From contig CAYZGU010000011.1 of the NCBI GenBank assembly GCA_964478165.1, positions 124,001 to 188,000 on the forward strand: a stretch of 64,000 nucleotides of DNA. The letters are read 5' to 3'. Shown here piece after piece: positions 56,784 through 64,000 of the stretch. Position 1 is the first letter of the stretch, and the number at the start of each line of letters is the position of its first letter. The stretch comes from CAYZGU01 sp964478165. GTDB taxonomy: Bacteria; Poribacteria; WGA-4E; JAJDTR01. The notes beneath the pieces are model-generated. The model ran no database searches, was not told the origin of the DNA, and was given only the letters and a program-made list of their open reading frames with translations. The translations under genes were made by a program, and so were the position numbers.

Positions 56784-58259
56784 TTATGCCTTGGACGACT
56801 CAGACATCACATCGAGAGGATAAATCGGACGTCTCAGTTTTTCATAGATGAAATTAGTGAGATTCGGACTATGTACACCCGGCGTGTCGACTTCTAGTAT
56901 TTTGTGTGCAATCGGTGTGTAATCTGCACGGTAATGAACTGCCGATTTAAGTGCGATAAGTTTTCGGTCTCTCGGTTCAATGCCAACGCTGCGAAGAACT
57001 TCGGCATCAAAAGGTTGGCATCTCTCCCGTGTCAATACGATCTCAACACCTCCTGTTTTAATCACTGCAGTCCGCCCCATCTCTCCAATCGTTCCTCTCG
57101 CCATTGGACCTTTGTGAACGAACACACCATCAGAAATCGTCTTCACGCGACCCCTTAAGGGTACAGGATCCCCATGCATGTCATCGGTCTTCCCACCAAC
57201 ATTAAGATTTACCTGATTCCCCACGCCTGCTTCAATAGCTAAATCTACCGATTCGGGGTCAGAAATGATAGCGATGACCGCGTCTTTCACATCAGCGTCG
57301 ATGAACGCTTGGAGGATAAACGTACCGTCGCACGGCGCGCCTCCACCTGGATTATCAGAAGCCTCCGCCAGCACGGTCGGACGCCCTTCCGTCTGATTGG
57401 CATCTCGAATAGCCTCCTCAACGGAAACTAAGTTTAGATTAAACCTATCGCGCATTGACCAAATATAACTACCCAATTCCTGGGCTTTCCGTTCCGCAAG
57501 TTGTTGATTTCCATCGGTGGTCACCAGAACGGAAACACCCGCGTGATGTATGTCCGCAAACGGGAATCCCATTGACAAAGTCGCCGTCACCACACCCTCT
57601 TCAGATTCTAGCTCATGAAGTTTCTCGAGGAGACCGCTCATTGGGAGTCTCATCGTGCATTGCGCAGGCGGTGACGTCAACAATGGCAATTGCCAATAAG
57701 CCATCCTCGCATCAACCCTTCCCTCAATCATATTGTGAATTACCTGAACTGCCTCAAATCCTCTTTCATACATGTCAACATGTGGATACGTATCAAATCC
57801 GATAATTACATCAGCATACTTCACTGTTTCCGGAGTAATGTTTGCGTGGAGATCGAATGTTACTACAATGGGGCGAGTTCCTACAACTTCACGAACGCTA
57901 CGGATCAAATCAGCTTCGGCATCCTCAATCTCCTCAGTCACCATCGCACCGTGTAAATCTAGTACGACGCCGTCAATGTCTCCAGCTTTGGTAAGAAGGT
58001 CGAGAAATTCTAACTTAAGCCTGTCATACGCAGACTGATTCACCGTTCCAGATGGCGTAGCAAAGGTCCATAGGAGTGGCACAAGCTCTACATTCAATTC
58101 CTCAGAGGCATCAATTATTCCTCCAACAATGGTGCCAGTCTCTCTAAAATTCGTGAGGATGTGGCCTCCGACCATTTTAGGAGCGAAACTGTCAATCGTA
58201 GTTGGAACAGATGAAAAAGTATTCGTTTCATGTCCGATACAACCTGTTGCAAGACGCAT
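56784..58259 (-). CDS. M81 family metallopeptidase (MlrC-like)
   Basis: A 491-residue member of family M81, named after microcystinase C (MlrC), probably a zinc amide hydrolase. Family motifs are GCIGHETNTFSS at residues 7-18, VVLDLHGAMV near 97-106, VVTFDLHANI near 134-143, IGFDTYPHVDMYERG near 154-168 and ASDNPGGGAPCDGTFIL near 300-316. Start ATG at 58259 agrees with the family N-terminus. The substrate is unknown outside microcystin degraders. It has no enzyme partners in the window. Confidence 0.92.
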   Translation of the reverse strand: MRLATGCIGHETNTFSSVPTTIDSFAPKMVGGHILTNFRETGTIVGGIIDASEELNVELVPLLWTFATPSGTVNQSAYDRLKLEFLDLLTKAGDIDGVVLDLHGAMVTEEIEDAEADLIRSVREVVGTRPIVVTFDLHANITPETVKYADVIIGFDTYPHVDMYERGFEAVQVIHNMIEGRVDARMAYWQLPLLTSPPAQCTMRLPMSGLLEKLHELESEEGVVTATLSMGFPFADIHHAGVSVLVTTDGNQQLAERKAQELGSYIWSMRDRFNLNLVSVEEAIRDANQTEGRPTVLAEASDNPGGGAPCDGTFILQAFIDADVKDAVIAIISDPESVDLAIEAGVGNQVNLNVGGKTDDMHGDPVPLRGRVKTISDGVFVHKGPMARGTIGEMGRTAVIKTGGVEIVLTRERCQPFDAEVLRSVGIEPRDRKLIALKSAVHYRADYTPIAHKILEVDTPGVHSPNLTNFIYEKLRRPIYPLDVMSESSKA

Positions 58260-59195
58260 AAAGCTATCTCCTAGACTTCAATGCACAATCCTCTCTATGT
58301 GGCATTCTCTTTAAAAAAACAACCTTCAATAGACAGCTTTCCAAGAAAAGATCGATCTTTTGGGTCCTCCGAGCTCTTGCAGGATGCCAACGACGTCAAA
58401 ACCTGGAGGCGCTTCATCTACATGCCTGTTTGTTTGCTTTTTTCTCACTGTTCTTATACACGCTCCTATATCTCTGTAATTCAACCTGTGGAGCCATTCA
58501 ATATATCACATTTTCCTCACCACGACAACGAAAAATCACAGACGGCAGTAGATTCTCTAGTTATACAGAGCTCGGGTTCGACAAAAGATATTTTGAGCAC
58601 AGATCTATCACACGTCAGTAAGAATTGGCCGCACGCAAGTACCCATAATCTTCCCTAGACCAGTAAACACAACTCACATTTTCTGACATCGGATCTCCGT
58701 TCGGCATCAATAACTTGCCGCGTCAGTCAGAACAACTGTAGCAGAATCTCGATAGAAAAATAGAATATTTGAACACGAGACACCTTAGCTCGGAAGGTTG
58801 TGCAATCGACATCAATCGAGCCTCAGCCGATACCTCCGATAAAACCTAATCTCCGAAGAACTTGTAACCGGCATTCAAACCTCCAAGTAATCATTGATTC
58901 CGCCTAAATTATTTCCTGGGATTATAAGTCAATCCATTACCCCGACATGATTCGGACGACAATGATCCGTCACACTGAATCGGTTCAGCAACGATTGTCC
59001 AATGGATGTGTTCCCATAGATTAAGTAGAACACGAACAGGGACATCTCGGCCCTCGAACTTAGCCCCCATTCCTGAGAATGGGCGGCAAGGGTGAAAGTG
59101 TCGATTGCATCTATACACGATTTCAACTATAATGTCAGGAAAAAGGTTAGGTACGTTGAATTACATTGCAATTGGTGCATCTCCACAGGAACTGC
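58260..59195. other. Spacer with possible gene remains
   Basis: About 940 bases. On the minus strand between 59126 and 58909 two overlapping frames (AKFEGRDVPVRVLLNLWE and FTLAAHSQEWGLSSRAEM) look protein-like but match nothing I recognise. Treated as a possible decayed gene. Confidence 0.35.
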
Positions 59196-60053
59196 ATGGG
59201 CACTGTCAATCTCTTTCCACATGACTGGATTACCATAATTTATCTCGCTGTCAGCAGTGGGTTAATGTTAATCTTCCACAAGAATTTGGCGCGGTGGTAT
59301 CTTTATGCAGCGGTCCATGTCACCGTGATTCTCGCCATATTATCGCTTCACTTTGCACCAAATCCCTTGCCAACAGTGTTCCAACTATTACGCGATTGGT
59401 ACGCGCTAACAACCATTCTTCTCTTTTACTGGGAAGTTGCACCGCTAACACGTATGGTTTTTCAAAAGCTTTTCGACAATGAAATTGTTCAATGGGAAAA
59501 TCGCTTGTTCCTTAGCCAACCAAGCACCGATTTAAGCAAACGATTCTCTTCAATCGTTCTCTCAGAATATCTTCACCTCTGCTATCTTAGCTACTACGCG
59601 ATCGCGATTGCTCTTGCGGCCACGTTGTATTTCCAGGGAAAATACGAGGCATTCTATAAAACACTATTTGCTGAACTTCTTACATTCAATGTGTGCCTTA
59701 TCTGCTACATCTTTATGCCTGTCGCCGGCCCTAGGTACGACTCTGAGAAACTTAAAGGGGGTCTTTCGGGTGGGAACTTTTTTAGACTTACGCACGCGAT
59801 TCTTGCTCGGGCTTCGTCAAAAGGTACGGCGTTCCCAAGCTCTCACGCGGCAATCTCGACAATCGTACTTCTTTGCAGTGCACGCTATGATTTGACGAGT
59901 TTCCTCATCCTTTTTCCATTTTGTACCGGGCTGATTATCGGAACGGTCTATGGCCGATTCCACTACGCAATAGATGCTATTGCTGGAACACTTCTCGGAA
60001 TTCTAATGTTCGCACTTTATCCAATCGGTTATCAATGGCTCTCAGGAGGTTGA
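59196..60053 (+). CDS. PAP2 superfamily membrane phosphatase
   Basis: A 285-residue integral membrane protein with about six helices. The phosphatase signature is GTAFPSSHAAIS (residues 210-221, His217 catalytic) and the distal motif is YGRFHYAIDAIAG (252-264) with His256 and Asp260. PAGPRY at 175-181 resembles the inositolphosphotransferase subgroup of PAP2. Likely action is dephosphorylation or head-group exchange of a lipid or lipid-linked substrate. The ATG at 59196 follows AGGAACTGC; the longer frame from a TTG at 59166 lacks a site. The downstream DCC/lipase-maturation fusion starts three bases after its stop. Confidence 0.85.
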   Translation: MGTVNLFPHDWITIIYLAVSSGLMLIFHKNLARWYLYAAVHVTVILAILSLHFAPNPLPTVFQLLRDWYALTTILLFYWEVAPLTRMVFQKLFDNEIVQWENRLFLSQPSTDLSKRFSSIVLSEYLHLCYLSYYAIAIALAATLYFQGKYEAFYKTLFAELLTFNVCLICYIFMPVAGPRYDSEKLKGGLSGGNFFRLTHAILARASSKGTAFPSSHAAISTIVLLCSARYDLTSFLILFPFCTGLIIGTVYGRFHYAIDAIAGTLLGILMFALYPIGYQWLSGG

Positions 60054-60056
60054 TCA

Positions 60057-61925
60057 TTGACCGAAATACGCGTGAAAAATGCGCCAACACTTCCGCTACT
60101 GATCTACGACGGAGACTGTGATTTCTGCCGTTTTTGGATCGAGCAGTGGCGGCACGTGACAGGCGAACATGTCTTATATGCATCATCTCAGAAAGTCTCC
60201 AGACAGTTTACGGAAATCCCGGAAGAACATTTTAAGACAGCCGTACTGCTGATAGATCTCAACGGAAAAGTCTTCAGCGGGGCCGAGGCTGTTTTTCGTA
60301 CGCTCGCACATAATCCACACCAAACGTGGGCACTGTGGTTATATCAACAAATACCGGGGCTCGCTCCAATCATCGATCATGCTTATCTTTTCATCGCTCG
60401 ACACCGGTGGTTTTTTTCTGCTTTAACACGATGGTTTTGGGGACAAAATCGTCAGCGACCAACATTTTTTGTGACGCGCTGGTTGTTTCTGAAACTACTG
60501 GGTGGTATCTATCTGATTGCTTTCCTGTCGCTTTGGACTCAGATTGACGGATTGGTGGGAAGTAATGGTATTTTGCCCGCAGAGGGGTATCTGAGCACAC
60601 TACGCGAACAGATCGGCTTTGATCGATATTGGCGATTTCCAACACTTTGCTGGCTAAGCGCCAGTGACTCTTTCTTAAACCTCCTGTGCGCTGCTGGAGT
60701 GCTTTGCTCATTATTCTTAATTATTGGTATAGCGCCAATCTTAAGCCTAATAGTCCTTTGGATGTCTTACCTCTCGCTGACAACAATTGGTCAGACTTTC
60801 TTGGCTTTTCAATGGGACTCGTTACTACTCGAAACCGGTTTTCTCGCGGTTTTCTTTGCACCATTACAGATTCTACCGAAACTCTCACACAGCCTCCCAC
60901 CATCGACATGCGTGTTATGGCTCCTGCGCTGGTTGCTATTTCGGCTGATGTTTGCTTCTGGCATCGTGAAGCTGCTAAGCGGAGACACCACATGGCTAAA
61001 TTTTACCGCGCTCAATTTCCATTATGAAACACAGCCGCTCCCGACAGCTATTGGATGGTATGCTCATCAATTGCCGGACTGGTTTCAAAAATTATCGGTG
61101 GCTGCCATGTTGGGAATTGAAATCATTGTTCCCTTCTTTATCTTTTCACCGCAACGGTTGCGGTTTTTCGGAGCAGTCGCCATTGTGATATTGCAAGTTA
61201 TCATCGCGGCAACAGGCAATTATTGTTTCTTCAACCTACTGACGATAGTGCTCTGTGTCTTGCTGGTTGACGACACCATTTTACGACGATTTCTGCCCGG
61301 ACGGCTTGGCACTCGCTTTGCCTCATCAGGTGCGAACACCGGCAAATCACACTCTAGAACTATCCTCATTAGCATGCTCGCAGCGTTCATCCTTTTGGTC
61401 AGCGGTGTTCGAATGGCAGGAACATCCCTATGGAGAGAGGGGTTTCCACCGATTGTTCAACACATGCTGACATGGACCGCACCATTTCACATAGTAAACA
61501 GTTACGGACTATTTGCTGTGATGACCACATCGCGAGCCGAAATCGAAATTGAAGGCAGTAACGACGGAAACAAGTGGCGAAACTACAGCTTTAAATCGAA
61601 GCCAGGAGATTTAAAACATCGTCCACGCTGGACCGCACCGCACCAGCCGCGCCTAGACTGGCAGATGTGGTTCGCGGCGCTTAACGAAAACTATCACCAT
61701 CAGGTCTGGTTTATCAATTTTATGCTGCGCCTGTTGCAAGGATCTCCCGCGGTTCTTCAACTCTTGGCTGAAAATCCGTTCCCTGACATGCCACCGCGCT
61801 TTATCCGTGGAGTGCTCTATAATTATCAGTTCACGAATCTAGAAACGAACCGAAAAAAAGAAACGTGGTGGAAACGCGAGCGGCAAGGCTTGTATTGTCC
61901 TCCAATCGCGATTCGAACTGATTAA
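60057..61925 (+). CDS. DCC thioredoxin-like domain fused to a lipase maturation factor-like membrane domain
   Basis: A 622-residue fusion. Residues 1-130 are a DCC1-type thiol-disulfide domain with the CxxC pair Cys21/Cys24 in DGDCDFCRFW. From about residue 145 it becomes a multi-pass membrane protein of the lipase maturation factor (LMF1) / HTTM type, with GSNGILPAEGYLS and FQWDSLLLETGFLAVFFAP as LMF signature and about ten helices, and a final soluble domain with EIEGSNDGNKWRNY and RFIRGVLYNYQFT. The TTG start is preceded by GGAGGTTGATCA. Coupled to the PAP2 gene; together they suggest lipid or lipid-linked processing in the envelope. Confidence 0.85.
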   Translation: MTEIRVKNAPTLPLLIYDGDCDFCRFWIEQWRHVTGEHVLYASSQKVSRQFTEIPEEHFKTAVLLIDLNGKVFSGAEAVFRTLAHNPHQTWALWLYQQIPGLAPIIDHAYLFIARHRWFFSALTRWFWGQNRQRPTFFVTRWLFLKLLGGIYLIAFLSLWTQIDGLVGSNGILPAEGYLSTLREQIGFDRYWRFPTLCWLSASDSFLNLLCAAGVLCSLFLIIGIAPILSLIVLWMSYLSLTTIGQTFLAFQWDSLLLETGFLAVFFAPLQILPKLSHSLPPSTCVLWLLRWLLFRLMFASGIVKLLSGDTTWLNFTALNFHYETQPLPTAIGWYAHQLPDWFQKLSVAAMLGIEIIVPFFIFSPQRLRFFGAVAIVILQVIIAATGNYCFFNLLTIVLCVLLVDDTILRRFLPGRLGTRFASSGANTGKSHSRTILISMLAAFILLVSGVRMAGTSLWREGFPPIVQHMLTWTAPFHIVNSYGLFAVMTTSRAEIEIEGSNDGNKWRNYSFKSKPGDLKHRPRWTAPHQPRLDWQMWFAALNENYHHQVWFINFMLRLLQGSPAVLQLLAENPFPDMPPRFIRGVLYNYQFTNLETNRKKETWWKRERQGLYCPPIAIRTD

Positions 61926-61948
61926 ACCCCAAAATTTAGGAGGCAATT

Positions 61949-62734
61949 GTGTCAAACAAACCGCATGCCAATCCCAGTGAATTCCTAAAGATTGCCTTGG
62001 AGGCTACTCACATAGCTGAAGAAATCATCACCCACTACTACTCGCGAGGTGTCTCGCCTGAGTCGAAAGCAGACGGGACACCTGTTACGCTTGCAGACAC
62101 TGAAGCTGAAAAGGCGATCATCGAAACCATTTCAGCGCAATTTCCCGACCACGGTTTTCTTGCCGAAGAATCTGGTGAAACGAACTCCGAATGCCCCTAC
62201 GTCTGGATAGTGGATCCAATTGATGGAACGAAAAATTACATCCGGCATATACCACTGTTTGCAACCCAAATCGCGCTCATGAAGGACAACAGACCCGTGT
62301 TAGGGGTCTCCAACTCTCCTATGTTAAAAGAGCTATTGTATGCCGAGAAAAACTGCGGAGCATTTATGAACAACCAGAGCATAAACGTGACGCGGATTAG
62401 CAAAATTCCTAACGCCATGATCTGCCATGGCGATCTAAAATATTTCGATGAAAAAGGAATCTTGGCAAACCTGCGCAATCTCATTCACGACGCATATCGA
62501 TCAAGGGGTTACGGCGATTTCTACATGTATCACCTGTTGGCTTCCGGCCGGGCAGACATTGTAATTGAAGCGGCAATTAAAATCTGGGACATCGCCGCCC
62601 TAGCGATAATTGTTGAGGAAGCTGGCGGTATGATAACTGATACGCGCGCTAATCCTATCTGTCAAAGCACGAATTCGATTGTCGCGACAAATGGCATATT
62701 ACATCAACAAATTTTAACACATTTCAAACCCTAA
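61949..62734 (+). CDS. Inositol monophosphatase family protein
   Basis: A 261-residue Mg2+-dependent phosphatase of the inositol monophosphatase family. The first metal motif is Glu73-Glu74 in LAEES, the second Asp89-x-x-Asp92-Gly-Thr in VDPIDGTKN, and the third is WDIAALAIIVEEAGG. The GTG start has a very strong TTAGGAGG site. Such proteins act on inositol phosphate, histidinol phosphate or 3'-phosphoadenosine phosphate; a hisF gene lies about 1 kb further on the opposite strand, so HisN-type activity is possible but not shown. Head of the pair with the DUF1932 dehydrogenase. Confidence 0.9.
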   Translation: MSNKPHANPSEFLKIALEATHIAEEIITHYYSRGVSPESKADGTPVTLADTEAEKAIIETISAQFPDHGFLAEESGETNSECPYVWIVDPIDGTKNYIRHIPLFATQIALMKDNRPVLGVSNSPMLKELLYAEKNCGAFMNNQSINVTRISKIPNAMICHGDLKYFDEKGILANLRNLIHDAYRSRGYGDFYMYHLLASGRADIVIEAAIKIWDIAALAIIVEEAGGMITDTRANPICQSTNSIVATNGILHQQILTHFKP

Positions 62735-62756
62735 TTCCTGAATCGGAGGTGAAATA

Positions 62757-63644
62757 ATGGCGTTAAAGACGCTTGGAATTCTAAGCCCGGGCGATATGGG
62801 ACATGTCATCGGAGCGGTTCTTCGCGCACACAACTTGCGTGTCATTACCTGCCTCGACGGTCGTAGCAAGCGCACAATATCTCTATCGGCATCCGCAGGC
62901 ATCGTGGATGTGGCAACCTATCGGGAACTAGTAGACCAATCAGATGTCATCCTGTCAATCCTCGTACCAGCGGAAGCGATGGTCGCTTCCAAAAACATCG
63001 CATCAGCACTTGCTAAAAGCCCAACAGATCTTGTGTACGTAGATTGCAACGCGATCTCACCAGAAACCGTCTGCCAAATTGGGGAGATCATTACCGCTAC
63101 AGGCAGAAGTTTCATCGATGCCTCGATTGTCGGTCCGCCTCCCAAAACCGAAGGCACAACACGTGTTTACGCTTCCGGACCGGACCTGCGAGCTATTGAG
63201 GAATTGGCACAGTATGGACTCGATATCCAACTACTAGGTAAAGAGATTGGCTTAGCATCGGCGATCAAGATGTGTTACGCCTCGTTAACGAAAGGATTGA
63301 CGGCACTTGCCACAGAACTTCTAGTAACAGCAGAAGTTCTAGGTGTTTCAGAAGCACTCAAAGCGGAGTTTAAGTTAAGCCAGGCTGAACTCTATAACTT
63401 TATGAAAAAGGCGCTCCCAGCTGTGCCATCTAAGTCGCATCGGTGGGTTGGTGAAATGGAGGAGATTGCGGCAACATTCGAGCACATCGGTTTGACACCG
63501 AAAATCCTAGCAGGCGCAGCCGATATGTACCGGTTCGTTGAGAAAACGTACCTCGCAGATTCATCATCCAATCCAGAATCAGCAATCCCAACTATAACAG
63601 AAATGATTTCAGTCCTGGCGGATTGCCTAAAAGAAACAAAATGA
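62757..63644 (+). CDS. 6-phosphogluconate/3-hydroxyisobutyrate dehydrogenase-like protein, DUF1932 type
   Basis: A 295-residue NAD(P)-binding beta-hydroxyacid dehydrogenase-like protein. The N-terminal Rossmann motif is GILSPGDMGHVIG (residues 7-19) and the family middle part includes VDCNAISPETV and FIDASIVGPPP. The C-terminal half carries the DUF1932 helical domain (IKMCYASLTKGLTALATEL), shared with ketopantoate-like dehydrogenases of unknown substrate. A ribosome-binding GGAGGTGAAATA precedes the ATG. It is co-oriented with the inositol monophosphatase family gene 22 bases upstream. Confidence 0.88.
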   Translation: MALKTLGILSPGDMGHVIGAVLRAHNLRVITCLDGRSKRTISLSASAGIVDVATYRELVDQSDVILSILVPAEAMVASKNIASALAKSPTDLVYVDCNAISPETVCQIGEIITATGRSFIDASIVGPPPKTEGTTRVYASGPDLRAIEELAQYGLDIQLLGKEIGLASAIKMCYASLTKGLTALATELLVTAEVLGVSEALKAEFKLSQAELYNFMKKALPAVPSKSHRWVGEMEEIAATFEHIGLTPKILAGAADMYRFVEKTYLADSSSNPESAIPTITEMISVLADCLKETK

Positions 63645-63771
63645 CGTGTATCGAATTACAGATGAATACATTCTGAGTATTTTGTCCTCTAGATAGCCAT
63701 CGTCCAATCGACTCTGGCCTTCTATCACCTCGCAAGAACATTGATTTTGAAACACTTCCTGAAGTTAGAAT

Positions 63772-64000
63772 TCACCACTCACCACGAACGGCTACTCCCA
63801 CATCTTTAAGATACTGTTTGATATTCTCGATTGTGAACTCCCCGTAGTGAGTTATCGAAGCGACAATCGCTGCATCGGTATTGCTTCTGACGAAAACGTC
63901 TCGGAGATGCGTCGGGTTTCCGGCTCCTCCTGACGCAATAACCGGTACCGGGACTGAAGCTGAGATTGCTCCTGTTAATTCAAGATCGTATCCTGATTTC
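63772..64000 (-). CDS. hisF: Imidazole glycerol phosphate synthase cyclase subunit, N-terminus cut by window edge
   Basis: The 76 C-terminal residues of HisF, the TIM-barrel cyclase that with HisH makes imidazole glycerol phosphate and AICAR in histidine synthesis. The piece reads GYDLELTGAISASV, then VIASGGAGNPTHLRDVF, then AAIVASITHYGEFTIENIKQYL and ends RGEW. VIASGGAG is the second phosphate-binding loop of the family and the TGA at 63774-63772 is the natural end. The gene continues to the right of the window. Confidence 0.95.
   Translation of the reverse strand, partial: KSGYDLELTGAISASVPVPVIASGGAGNPTHLRDVFVRSNTDAAIVASITHYGEFTIENIKQYLKDVGVAVRGEW

Noticed and set aside
1..64000. CRISPR arrays, insertion sequences, rRNA or tRNA genes, prophage
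   Set aside because: No regularly spaced direct repeats, transposase-like proteins, terminal repeats of insertion sequences or structural RNA sequence were seen.

Overview
The window reads as a chromosomal segment of a Gram-negative, aerobic, vitamin-B12-using bacterium. Outer-membrane beta-barrels, a TonB/ExbB pair, Sec lipoproteins, an oxygen-type protoporphyrinogen oxidase and a class II ribonucleotide reductase support this. The mix of phytanoyl-CoA dioxygenase-like proteins, M81 (MlrC) and M42 peptidases, CocE/NonD hydrolase, UbiD, Gfo/Idh oxidoreductase and many TPRs resembles Candidatus Poribacteria or a similar marine or symbiont lineage. That placement is inference from gene content; no rRNA or tRNA is present to confirm it. 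Base composition is close to 47% GC by eye and fairly even; the ugd region looks more AT-rich.

Layout. 1-4506 (minus): a tight housekeeping run, tRNA nucleotidyltransferase, M50 protease, scpA, scpB, thrC (cut by the window edge). 5109-7046 (minus): a cyclase-family hydrolase and a metallo-beta-lactamase-like/cupin fusion. 7860-11076 (minus): purL-purQ. 11789-17250: CocE/NonD hydrolase, DUF502 membrane protein, UbiD decarboxylase. 17394-20464 (minus): a dead Memo-family gene, a LecA-like lectin domain, two overlapping lipoprotein peptidyl-prolyl isomerases, a dead PhyH gene. 20861-27586 (plus): trpS, an orphan ABC-2 permease, an alginate-export-like porin, hemG, and a full-length but broken etfA. 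28171-32618 (minus): a barrel-sandwich/KOW protein, an epimerase, a broken Gfo/Idh oxidoreductase and a broken PcaB/adenylosuccinate-lyase-family gene. 33243-35219: a PhyH-HEAT fusion. 35918-42668 (plus): a cell-envelope operon of a 1096-residue TPR protein, an outer-membrane barrel, ExbB and TonB, with no ExbD. 43201-49764: M42 aminopeptidase, MTH1187-type thiamine-binding protein, and nrdR-nrdJ with NrdR-box-like sites. 51324-54253: a promoter and structured leader before a CBS/CorC protein, a 57-residue membrane peptide and an orphan lipoprotein solute-binding protein. 55146-58259 (minus): UDP-sugar dehydrogenase and MlrC-type M81 peptidase. 59196-63644 (plus): PAP2 phosphatase, a DCC/lipase-maturation-factor fusion, inositol-monophosphatase-family enzyme and a DUF1932 dehydrogenase. 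The window ends in hisF (minus, cut).

The most striking global property is gene decay. Many of the long apparently empty spacers hold recognisable genes broken by stops and frameshifts (Memo, PhyH, EtfA, Gfo/Idh, PcaB-like and at least one unassigned C-terminal fragment). Either the genome is in a reduction phase or the assembly has indel errors in several places; intact neighbours with long clean frames favour real decay. The best candidate for an unusual working system is the TPR-barrel-ExbB-TonB operon at 35.9-42.7 kb. The second is the PAP2 + DCC/LMF pair at 59.2-61.9 kb.
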